The translations under genes and the position numbers were made by a program. Positions 49,925 to 60,150 of a DNA stretch of 64,000 bases are shown here, one piece after another. The first letter of the stretch is position 1. Each line of letters opens with the position of its first letter. This DNA is from Celoporthe dispersa (Eukaryota > Ascomycota > Sordariomycetes > Diaporthales > Cryphonectriaceae): positions 224,442 to 288,441 of the forward strand of contig WAID01000016.1 of assembly GCA_016584495.1 (NCBI GenBank), given 5' to 3'. Below the pieces are notes generated by a model. The model did no database searches and was not told the origin of the DNA. It saw nothing but the letters and a program-made list of their open reading frames with translations.

Positions 49925-50637
49925 AGATGAGCATTAGAGGGTGCAGGATCAATCGAGGATGTGAAGTATTAGGAAGGCATATCATCTGACAATGAGAAGC
50001 CCACCCCCGCCCTGTTGAAACAAGATGATTAATGCGCATAAGAAAGGATTCTCGGATGTTCATTATGCCAGCTAATTTGTATGGAACCTGGAACAGAAGA
50101 GAATAATGCCTTAAATATATCCTAAATCTATCGATTATATATATCGATAGATTTCCCTCTTCTGGACCTATTCTATAGAAAGCAAGCTAGCTTCTAAGCT
50201 ATTCAACGCATTCAATACAACACACTTTCAATCCTTTATTATCATTCTTTCCTATTTGGGAAATATCACAAATATTCCAACACGCCCGACGCTAGTGTGT
50301 GCCAAATCTACTATTAAGGATGCATGCCCACTGGGAAGTCAAAATGGGGTAGAGTCTCTGGGGAGGCTTCCATCTGCTGTATTATATCTGCCCGCAGGTC
50401 ACGAACGGGTTACAGGTAAGAAAAGATCAGACATTGGACAAATGCTAACTCTAGTACCCTAGGGCAGTCATATTGTTCCCAATTATCTCAGCTAGCTAGA
50501 GTCGCAATGTTACACGTATACGAACATCTTATAGGCTGAGAGATATGACCTGAAAATGGATACTTGACACCACGATTGCTCCCATCAAATTTTCTGAAAC
50601 ACTTGAAGACCTTAGTATCAGGGGATTTCAAATTCCC
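49925..50637. other. Intergenic, no gene seen
   Basis: About 710 bp with a short AT-rich palindromic patch near 50128-50155. No gene recognised. Confidence 0.4.
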
Positions 50638-52184
50638 CTACACCTTCACGATTTCCAAAAGCGAAAGCGCACTGCCTTTAGGCTTCTCGATCTTCACAAT
50701 CTTCAGACTGGGGTCAGTCTTACGAATTAGATCCGCCCAATCCTCACGTGTCTGCTCAAGACTGTTGAACATTGACAACATTATCATGTCCACGTTTCTG
50801 ACATATTTTTCCTGCAAAGGGTGTACGGCTCCAGGTTCTGGCATAACAGCATCGTTGATCAGCAATCTCGTCTTTGGCCCCATCCGGCATACGAGATTCC
50901 TGAGAATAAGCGCAGCATCTCCATCCGACCAGTCGTGGAGGATTAGACGGAGGAGAAAAACAGCAGGTTGTGACACCGTATTCGGTTCGAAAAAGTCGTG
51001 AGATTGGAAAGTCACGCGATTCTTAAGTTCTGGTGGAAGCTCAGCCTGTCCTTTGGCTATCATAGACGGTCGGTCTTGGACTACGAAGCGCAAGCGAGGT
51101 GCTGCCGCCGCTATAGCTTTGCTCAGCTGACCTATTGAGCCTCCAACCTGTTGTGATGAGATTCGTATTAGCTTTTGTGTGAGGATCAACGATGGTTTTT
51201 TTTTTTGGGGGGGGGGGGGGCGGAAATAGTCATTGGCCAACGCCAAGGTGTAACTTACGTCGACTACAGTCGTATCGTCGAGTGAATTCCAATCGAATGC
51301 TCGAACTGTGTGGCCAGTGTTGAAAGGACCACTACTGGCACTCCCTTTCATGCTCTCTGCAAACCTAGCGGACCTGGTTGGATCGGCGGCGACCCAATCG
51401 AGAGGTTTCGTGTCACTGCCAAAGGCTTCGTGGAAAGGAGTTCGCATCACACTCTCATCCTCAGTTCCATTCTTCTCATGTGCTTCGACCATATGAGCCA
51501 CGGCCGGGAAGACCGTCTCGGTCTGATGGCCAACGACACCTCGAACGGCATTTCCTGGTTGTGCAAGCAGCAGTGAGAGGCTAGTGTGAGCCACGCTGCC
51601 GGTAGTAGGTTCAGAGAAGATATTATTGAGGATGGCATGCCGCACAATTCGCGTTAAAACGCGTTGTGAAATGTTTAACTTCTTGGCCAATTGGATGAAA
51701 GAAATGGTGCCCTCCTTTGGAACGGCTGCCGGAATATCATAGTGATAAAGCCAACGTAATGTCGCCGTATCCAAAGCCTAACGAAGATGTGGTTCTCAGT
51801 TGTTATTCTCATCTCGAAAGCCGACCGCGCTGTCGAAATTGAGTACCCAGTGACCACAAAAGTCGAGAACGACTTCTCATCTTCTAAGATTCTTGCAGCA
51901 CAAAAGAGGAGACGGGGTTAGGAACGGACACTTACGCCCGTTAACGCGTACCACTGCAATGACTCGGTTGGACCAAGTGCTAGAAACTGAAGTTGCCTTG
52001 CAGAGTGAATTAAGTTGATACGAGCGCAAAGGATTTCTTCGGGTACATCGGTAGGATAAGTGGCTGGTCCATTTACTGCAAATGAAGGCTGGCCGTGTCC
52101 GGCCTGATCCAGAAAGTCCGAGACAATTGTGGCATTTCTTAAAATATCTGAAGCTAGGTCGACAAGGGACGCTGTCACCGCCAT
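50638..52184 (-). CDS. O-methyltransferase (SAM-dependent, secondary metabolism type)
   Basis: A plant/fungal-type O-methyltransferase (COMT-like). Exon 1 starts MAVTASLVDLASDIL and ends ALTG; exon 2 gives ALDTATLRWLYHYDIP, a winged-helix dimerisation domain with LAKKLNISQRVLTRIVRHA. The SAM motif VVDV-GGSIGQLSKAI is rebuilt across an intron at about 51151-51258. The catalytic histidine lies in LRLILHDWSDGDA, followed by RLLINDAVMPEPG and the C-terminal DPSLKIVKIEKPKGSALS. Expected length of about 410 residues is normal. The second intron contains a run of 14 G after 11 T on the plus strand, which is unusual. The frame is otherwise open. Likely to methylate a hydroxyl of a polyketide-type product, given the neighbouring PKS remnant. 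Confidence 0.85.
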
Positions 52185-52993
52185 TCTAGTTTCCGGGGGC
52201 TTGACGTATCTAGTAACGAATTCAGTAGAGAGGAACGTTTGAAGCAGAGACAGTGTTGGAGAGAAGGAAGTTTAAGGCAAATATTCTTATGGTCTGATAA
52301 GCCTCGGCGGTTCCTTGCACGAGCGCTGCGATAGATCTCGATGAGCAGAATTAATAGGTTATCGAAGTCCATGTATTCAGACGAAGCTAGCATCTAGTGT
52401 GCAGTGTTTGCTGTTCTTGCAGGTCTCTAGCGCCGACTTAATATGGTGTAGAGATGCGATGACATGATGTAATGATGCGATGATATGATGCAGAAAAACA
52501 CTGCAGCTTCTAGTTCTGTCCAATTCCCCGTCGGTGAGATTAGCTTTGGTGGCTATCTCTGCATGGCCGCGTGGTATGCTAATAGTGTGTTGACCCTAGT
52601 TTGCATAAAAGGGTAGGGGAGTTGGCTAGCATGGCATGGGATCTTGATCCTGCGAGCTCCAATCGAAGAACTACGCCCAAGAAGAGACGTCACTTCCGTA
52701 TCACGGGCTGTCGAGATTTGATTGTTCCAACCTGCTCCCATCGTTCTACTCACGTGCGACTTTGTGATATCGTTTATCTGTGTGATTAGCTTCTAGACAG
52801 CTCACGGATGGCACGGCGTATGTTCCTCATCGTAACGTAGCCATTCTAGGGACCGGCGTGCGGTAGCTCTGCTCCCAATACGTTGCTGCCTAATTGAGAT
52901 GGCAATGAAAAAGCCAGGAATTCTGTTCTGGCCTCTGTTTCCTACTTCCAGTCCGCCATTTGTTACTCATTTTGTCTTTAAGAAATCGTCACA
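52185..52993. other. Divergent promoter region, O-methyltransferase / MFS
   Basis: About 810 bp between head-to-head genes. A minus-strand frame at 52175-52393 lies directly upstream of the methyltransferase but shows no domain. Confidence 0.4.
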
Positions 52994-54697
52994 ATGTCGG
53001 GAAAGGTGGTTGAGGAGGACCCTCGGCTTCCCGTCGTTTCTGGTGATACACCTGAGGAGAACGCTTCAATTGCAGGTGATGGAGACGAGGCGCTTGACTT
53101 CCTCAAAGCCCACGGCACTGAGGGTAACTTTGTCCATGATGCCAGTCGCATGAAGACGTTGCGAAGGCGTATTGACAAGCGTGTCATTCCATTTCTCTTG
53201 TTGGCGTATCTGATGAACTACCTTGATAAAATCCTACTCAACGTAAGGCTCATTCAGCCGAAATCTAATCCTAGACGTATCTGACACCCAATAACAGTAT
53301 GCCAAAGTCATGGGTCTTACCAAGGAGCTCAAGCTTATAGACAATGATTACACCAACGCGTCGTCAGCATTTTGGATCGCCGTCCTTTTCGCAGAATTCC
53401 CGAACGGTGAGTTCGTCGTTGGGTTTACTGGTCTGGGTCGAGACTAATCCGATTTTCTAGTCTACTTTTTGCAGCGGATGCCTGTAGGGAAATGGCTGGC
53501 ATTCTGCCTCTTCGGCTGGTCTTGCGCTACCGCCTGCACAGCTGCCTGTACGGACTATTCCGGACTGGTCGCTGCTCGCGTCTTCTGTGGCCTCTTCGAA
53601 GCCGGAATTCCACCGTCATTGATGCTGATTAGCAGTCAATGGTATACAAAGAACGAGCAGATTATCAGATTTGTCTGGTGGTACATGGGAACAGCAGGCG
53701 GTCTTGTCCTAGGAGGGTTCTTCTCTTGGTGTTTCCAGCAGATCAGCAGTGCTGCACCCATTGCAAACTGGAAAATCATGTACGTCTACAACCATTTCCC
53801 ATCACTTGTTGATTGTCTTCTTAATAGCCTTTTCCAGGTACATTGTCCTTGGCTTGGCCACCCTTGTACTTTCCATATTGGTCTTCTTTCTCGTTCCAGA
53901 CACGCCGATGCAAGCTGGTTTCCTCTCCGACCAAGAGAAGATCTCTCTACTGGAGCACGTCAAAATCAACCAGACCGGCATCGAGAATCGTCGATCCTTC
54001 TCCATGTCACAGCTCAAAGAAGCTCTCACGGACTTCCAGCTCTGGTGTCAATGGTTGATCATGCTGCTCGAAGGTGGAGGAGGCGGTGTTATCACTACAT
54101 ATAGTGCCACACTTATCGTGGATTTCGGATACGACTCCCAAGAATCGGCCTTGCTCAGCATGGGTGGTGGTGCGGTTAGCATTACTGTCTGCTTGCTCAC
54201 ATTATATGGTGCAAGATACTTTGGCCACCGCTGGGTTTTTCTTGATCCTTATCACCATCCCTGGCCTGGTTGGGGCTGCTCTGATGGCGTATCTGCCTAA
54301 ATCCGACAAGACCAGTTTATTAGCTGGTATTTATCTCGTGGATGCTATTTTCGCGGCCGTGCCCATTCAATTCTCATGGGTCACCGCTAACGTGGCTGGA
54401 CACACCAAGAAAGCGTGTGCGATGTCCCTTTTGAACGCTGCCTTTGCCATTGGCAACATTATTGGTCCGCAGACATTCCAGGCCCAGGATGCGCCAGATT
54501 ATACTCAAGCCAAGGCGGCCGTGATGAGCTTCCAGAGCATCATCATTGTCTTGGCTCTTGTGCTATTCATTTACTTTAGGACTGTCAACAAGAAGCGAGA
54601 CCAGAAGAGCAGCGCAGCTGGAGAAGATATTGACGATGCTCAAGCGTTTTCTGGTCTTACGGACAAGCAGAATTCCCATTTCCGGTATGTGTACTAG
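52994..54697 (+). CDS. MFS transporter, anion:cation symporter (Dal5-like)
   Basis: A major facilitator of the fungal anion:cation symporter family (allantoate/nicotinate permease type). The N-terminus is cytosolic and acidic. TM segments begin at RVIPFLLLAYLMNYLDK and continue across three introns (about 53242-53297, 53405-53459 and 53780-53835) with FGWSCATACTAAC, ARVFCGLFEAGIPPSLM, WWYMGTAGGLVLGGF and FLVPDTP. The second half holds FQLWCQWLIMLL, FLILITIPGLVGAALMAY, AKAAVMSFQSIII and a basic tail. The frame changes at 54233-54235, where GGG is one base longer than the conserved reading needs. The gene is otherwise complete, about 510 residues. Substrate unknown; export or uptake linked to the methyltransferase is possible. 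Confidence 0.8.
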
Positions 54698-56874
54698 TGC
54701 AGCATAGCACTTGGAAGCATGGTCATTAAAAACGAAGTCTGTGATTCCTTTTCTATGCTTGAAATTATGGGCGAGGTGACAGCGCTTTCAGTATGGGTGG
54801 ACCTGTTCGCAAAGGAGGACGCAGTAAATCTCGGCAGAGTTTATCCTGTTGGAGTCGACGACTTCGATACGGCCTATACAACAATGGTAGTCTAGCATAA
54901 ATTCTCCGTCACTATTACAGATCTACGCAATAGTCAAATTAGGCAGTTCAATTTAGCAATACTTTCTGTAATAATACCTTAGTAACACGTCCCTACTGGA
55001 AGTAAGCGTATATGTTGCGTAATGCGCCTTGGAAAAAGCAATGAAACTGAGAATATTCACTATGGCAGAGTATAGGAACAGTGCTTTCGTGAATCCAACG
55101 AGGAAAATGCTTGTCACATTGTATTAACATTGAATTTCCAACATTTCACTTTTATGCCGAATTCGTTTTTTGTTGCTCGGACTCCAGAAACTGTATATAT
55201 GTATCACCTTCAGTAAGGATTCTTCCCCACATATATGTGTACAGAGATCTCAGTCTGTTCGCACGGTTATCGAATCCAAGTTTTACTATATTTTCTTGAT
55301 TTGAAATTGTTGTTTACGCATAAGTGCCGCAGTAAAGTATGAAATTGTGATCTGATTGGGTTATTAACAATTACTCAGCATTCTTTCCTACTTCCTTTAT
55401 AAAATCATATTTTGTAAAAGCCTTTTCCAGAAATTTATTTTGTCAAAGATTGGAAAAATGCTGGCTTGGTTATATTTACAGCTAATGCATCTAGCTTGTT
55501 ATCCTCAGAAGCATCCAAGCAAAAGAAAAAAAAAGAAAAGACAGAAAGAAAACAAGGAGGGAAGGAAATTTGGAAAATCAAAGCGACAATGAACTAATAA
55601 TAGCAACAATACTAGACTGACGCGGTTTCCAACTAGTAACTTATCCTATTTCACATCGAACCCATTTGAGGATCTTATCCCTTTGCGTCAGTGTCTTCGC
55701 CAGCAGCAATCTGGGCTTCGTACCCCTAAAAGTTCTTCCTGCCCTTGGGCATACTATTTCACAATAGATCCTGCTGATCCATACCCACAGCACGATGCTC
55801 CATGTCCTTCTTCCACGAAAGTCGCGAGACGATACTTTCGCCCTAAGCTGCAACGTTGGGCAAGCCTTTGAAATTTCTTTCCGGCTCGCACGTGACTACG
55901 GCATCGAAATGGTAATTCCACGTTGCGAACGAGATGTCTACGTACGTGATATGATCGCCGATCAGCCACTACTTCCCCTCAAGCCAGCTCTCGAGCACCT
56001 CGAGGACGCGCCGCACTTTACCATTGTAGCGCTCAATAGCGGAAGGTACTTTCTCCGAGTGCATGACGCTGAACCTGTATTGATTTGGCCGTAGACAAAA
56101 TGCGGATCTCAGCAAGCTTATGAAGAGCTTTGATTATGCTTTCTCGACAGTCGGACAGACGGGAACGGGTGCGCGGCGGCTTTGCAAGGGGTAAAAGAAT
56201 TGGGAATAGTAATAGAATAATTAACATGCCAACCGGCTTGGCCATAATAAGTACCTTGGCCACTGACTTGAAAATGCAGCCGCTGGCTGCAGTGGTGCTT
56301 CTCCTTGAGAGTGCTGTAGCTAATGATGTTTTTGGTGTCGTATTGCTCGATCAAGTAGACCAGGATAGCACCTTGACTCCTAGAGACTCAGGCCGGTATT
56401 GGGGTCCTCGATAACTGTGCAACACATTTGAGCAGCGAAAAAACAGATTAAGGCTTCTAGGCCTTCGAAAAGAAGAAAGGTTGAAAGCAGCCCGAATTCG
56501 AGGTTTGTTGGCATTAACAATATATAGAAAGCGCAAAGTTCAGTCAATCAAGCCGATAATGATCTAAATGAAGAGAGCGATGTTGAATTAGTTACTGATG
56601 AAAAGGACTGCATCGTAATAGATATATAGAAAAAATATTAAACAATATATATAAATATATAAAAATATAATATAGCCGGCCAAAGTGGCCGGAAATTAGA
56701 TGTAATAAGCACTGCAGTAATTCGAAGATTCTTAAATATCGATTGAGTTTATGCTAGCAAAAGAAATATTGAAGTAGCAAGTTTATAAATATGAAATTAT
56801 ACAAATCTTAATAAGCAATACAAGTATTTATTGCTTTTGAAGCTATTATTCATATTAAAAGTAATATTTAAATT
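54698..56874. other. AT-rich stretch with scattered weak frames
   Basis: About 2.2 kb. The frame 55795-56094 (MLHVLLPRKSRDD, ending EPVLIWP) has protein-like composition but I do not recognise it. 56430-56630 translates to a basic then acidic tail broken by stops. A hairpin with 7-bp arms lies at 56676-56692. From 56640 the DNA is strongly AT-rich, consistent with RIP-degraded repeats, although no transposase motif is readable. Confidence 0.3.
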
Positions 56875-57579
56875 TATAAGCATATATAACTATATTTATA
56901 CTATAACTATAAATATTACGTAATCATATTACGTCAGCAATAACTTATAGCTGATAATATATAAAATAATATATATATGTTTCCATATATGCTCAAATAG
57001 AAAAGAGAAACAATAAACATTCGAAGAAATTCGAATATATAAATATATATATATTTTCTCTTATTATTCAATAACTAAACGAGCTATAGAGCCAAGGAAA
57101 CCATATTACTAATCACTATACATTATATAGTGATATAACATATGATTATATAAGGGGTTGCTTACTAAGCATATTACATAAGCAGAAGGTGCTAGAAGTT
57201 TCGAGAAATACTAAGGTAGCGAAAGCCAAACCTTATCGTATTATATATTTTTCCTCGAAGCCCTCTGCGTAATAACTAATATATACGAATGCAACGTTGA
57301 TTTATAATAGCTGATAAATGCTTACAAATCAACAGCTATTGATTATAAATCAATAGCAATAGAATATTCGAGAAACTAGAATAGTTCAATTATAAATAAA
57401 TGCCTTTCCTTCCTCTCTCGAGGAAAGAAAGAATGCAAAAAAAAAAGAACAATAACAACAACAATACAATATAAATCAACCCCTCTTACTATTCCTCTTT
57501 TGGACAAGCGCCTATACTATTACATCAGCTGATTACATAATCCCCTCGATCCTAAATGCATAGTAACCTCCGTCTTTGA
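56875..57579. repeat. Left arm of a ~700-bp inverted repeat
   Basis: The sequence from TATAAGCATATATAAC to CCGTCTTTGA recurs as its reverse complement at 62928-63623, with few mismatches and small indels (for example a longer A run near 57440). It is AT-rich and non-coding. The pair encloses about 5.3 kb with the TM-B and HET-B genes. Confidence 0.9.
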
Positions 57580-57919
57580 CTCAGGAAGGCTGTCTGTGAC
57601 ACTCTTTGTGTATTTGTTGAATGCTTAGGCTACAGCAATGCTTATTACAAATATATTTATTATGAAAAATATAGTGAATTTATTAGAAAATACGTAATAT
57701 ATTTACTATGGAATGCATAGTGAATTCATTAGCGAATGCTGAATGAATTCACTAAGTGTAACTATAGTAGATTCACTTTGTATTCTCCCGCAGCCTCTGA
57801 CAACTATATATATATCTAGGATAGATATCGTTTCTCTTTCTTCTTCGAAGAAAGAGCATCCCTCATAATATATCTGCAATGCACCGCATACTTTAGCTGC
57901 CCAACAGCTTAGCTATATT

Positions 57920-59260
57920 TCAAGCTCTATCATTAGGCCACAGATACTGTCGCCTCGCATCTAAGCGAGTCTTGATCGAAGCTTTGCTTCTACTGGACGT
58001 TTGCCATTGGTTCTCCTCATCGCTTGTCAAGCGTGATGGGAAGAACAGTGGCAGGAGTGAGTGCCCCGCGCCAGGAAACTTTTCCTCCAGCTCAAACAGA
58101 ATGTTCATAACCCTGGGCCTCGGCTGATTCGTAGAATGTCTTCGGCCTAGAACACTGTCTCCATTGCGGAACGGCCTGAGGTGAATCCCATGAGCCTCTG
58201 GGTCCCGCGGCCAGCCCGACACGAAAATACCGTGAGCCATTCCCAGCATGCCGATGCCAAAGAGATACCAAGTGTCGGTATCGAGCGCCCCGACAGTGAC
58301 GAGAAGTATAACCCAAAATAAAGAAAGCATGCAAAAGAAGGACCGGGTCCAGAAATCAGCCCGATGGCTGGCGCTGGCCATCTCAGTCAAATAAGGGAGG
58401 CTAGACAAGGAACCCTGCCCGGCATTACGGTCGTCTCCTTGGTCAACAACGCAAGTGTCTGGCAATAGCAGAAAAACGTGTTTGTGCCCGTTGCCTCGAG
58501 TAATGGCGTACGTCGATCGCGAGTGTTGGCGTCCTTGAAACTTCTCTAAGCGCATAGACTGGAGCGATGCCGTCAAGACTGCAAGGAGGGTGCCGGATGC
58601 AGTGACGAGCATGATAGACCAGTTCTGGTGCAGGATAATGGGTATCGCTGCGAGCACTAATTGGACTAGGACCACTGGGAAAAAGCTCCACCAGACAAGG
58701 TCTTTCTTCGGGTTCCTGGGTCCACCCCCGGGAATCGCCTGGTAGACTGTGACGAGCAACCCGCTTTCCAGCTCCGACGGGTTTGTGTTGCGCTCGACCT
58801 TCAGTTCCAAGTCCCTGATCAATCTCCCAATCACCCATGACTGGTTAGTTCGCGATTCTCCAGAGCCGATGTCGATGACAGTGCCTGGATAGTCGGGCGG
58901 TGGCAGAAAAGTGCCGTCTCCCACAGCGCTGACGGTCGCGTTGACTGCGTACGAGACCCATCCGAAACTGAACACGACGGGAGTGAATGAGCTGTATCGT
59001 CCGCCTGTCAGCTGAGCTATAGCCCTCTGAACTACATCTCCGCCGAGCAGGAGGAGGACAGCAAGAATCTCACTCGGGTTGACAAATTGGTCCCGGAGGA
59101 GATCCGCAGGTTCCGTTGCAGTGCGTTTCGAATTGCCGAGCTGTACATGGCAGCAACTTTGCCACGGGAACGGAGATATAACTAGCGGCCACGCTGCCGC
59201 GGTTAGGGCGAATAGGATTAGGAAACAAATTGCGCGAAAGAGACGTATACCTATAGACAT
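57920..59260 (-). CDS. Multi-pass membrane protein of unknown function (TM-B)
   Basis: An intact 446-codon frame without introns. The N-terminal hydrophobic stretch (LFRAICFLILFALTAAAWPL) may be a signal anchor. Conserved blocks shared with TM-A are LLGGDVVQRAIAQ, FSFGWVSYAV, SWVIGRLIRDLEL, LVLAAIPIILHQNWSIM and TRGNGHKHVF. Two further helices follow (FFCMLSLFWVILLVTVGAL, FGIGMLGMAHG) and then a cytosolic tail with LFELEEKFPG and RRQYLWPND. The family is fungal and unnamed; no catalytic motif is visible. It lies inside the inverted repeat and starts about 890 bp from the divergent HET-B gene, the same arrangement as TM-A with HET-A. Unlike TM-A its frame is unbroken. Confidence 0.7.
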   Translation of the reverse strand: MSIGIRLFRAICFLILFALTAAAWPLVISPFPWQSCCHVQLGNSKRTATEPADLLRDQFVNPSEILAVLLLLGGDVVQRAIAQLTGGRYSSFTPVVFSFGWVSYAVNATVSAVGDGTFLPPPDYPGTVIDIGSGESRTNQSWVIGRLIRDLELKVERNTNPSELESGLLVTVYQAIPGGGPRNPKKDLVWWSFFPVVLVQLVLAAIPIILHQNWSIMLVTASGTLLAVLTASLQSMRLEKFQGRQHSRSTYAITRGNGHKHVFLLLPDTCVVDQGDDRNAGQGSLSSLPYLTEMASASHRADFWTRSFFCMLSLFWVILLVTVGALDTDTWYLFGIGMLGMAHGIFVSGWPRDPEAHGIHLRPFRNGDSVLGRRHSTNQPRPRVMNILFELEEKFPGAGHSLLPLFFPSRLTSDEENQWQTSSRSKASIKTRLDARRQYLWPNDRA

Positions 59261-60150
59261 GGTCGGATTGATGTGCAGGAAGTTCTTCGAAATATCGCAT
59301 GTGCATCTTCGAGACGCTTTATCAACGTGTAGAGCAGCTGAATTCCCCGCTGATGCTGCTTAAAATTATGGGGCCCCAATGCTGAGATGTAACGTGATAG
59401 CTGATAAGCATAATCTTCTACAGTCACAGATAGTTATTCAAGTATCTAAGACTTCTGTATTAATGTGAATTTTAATGTGATTGTCTTGAACCTTCCTTAG
59501 CTCTTTGCGTGATTTCGTGGCTAAACATAGTAGAATACTTTTTTGAAATTTATTTCAAGAGGCAGGAAGAGAGAAAAAAATAAGAAGAAAAAAAGAAGGA
59601 AAAAAGCAGAGAAGGACTCAGACCAAAAGCAATGGAACGTTACATTAGAGGCGAAGCAATGGGATATGATTGCGTCAGCTAGCTCTCTTGACTGTTGTCA
59701 AATGTCTAGTGTTTTCCGTTAATGTTTGTATTGCTGAAAGAGGAAGAGGGACAAAAAGCGAAAACCTTATACCGACGAGAAATATAAGACTAAACAATAT
59801 TCGCGACCGATTTCATCATTGTGGAGAGTTGAAAAGCTGCGCAAGCAAATATGCATATAAAGAAATCGGTAATAAAACCACGCGTTGAGACTAAGCAGAC
59901 ATAAAGCGCAGATAGCCGCTTATCCGCACCATGGCGCTTATCCTAACGCTATCAATGAATCATAACCTAGCGCTTCGCGCCGCTATCGACGTTGACAAAT
60001 TTCTCTAAGCACCACTTCATCGCATCAACTACATTCCATCAAAAACCACAGCTGCACCGAGGCTCACCTTTGATTCGACCGACTTTTCTGCGAGTCTCGC
60101 AGTCCTTATTGCTTGCCGGATTCTTAAAACTCTGCTAGACTGGAGAACGA
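59261..60150. other. Divergent promoter region, TM-B / HET-B
   Basis: About 890 bp with a purine-rich patch (59560-59620). No gene recognised; presumably it holds both promoters. Confidence 0.4.

Noticed and set aside
56100..56640. Possible transposase remnant
   Set aside because: A basic/acidic tail-like translation is suggestive, but no catalytic motif or clear family match could be read.
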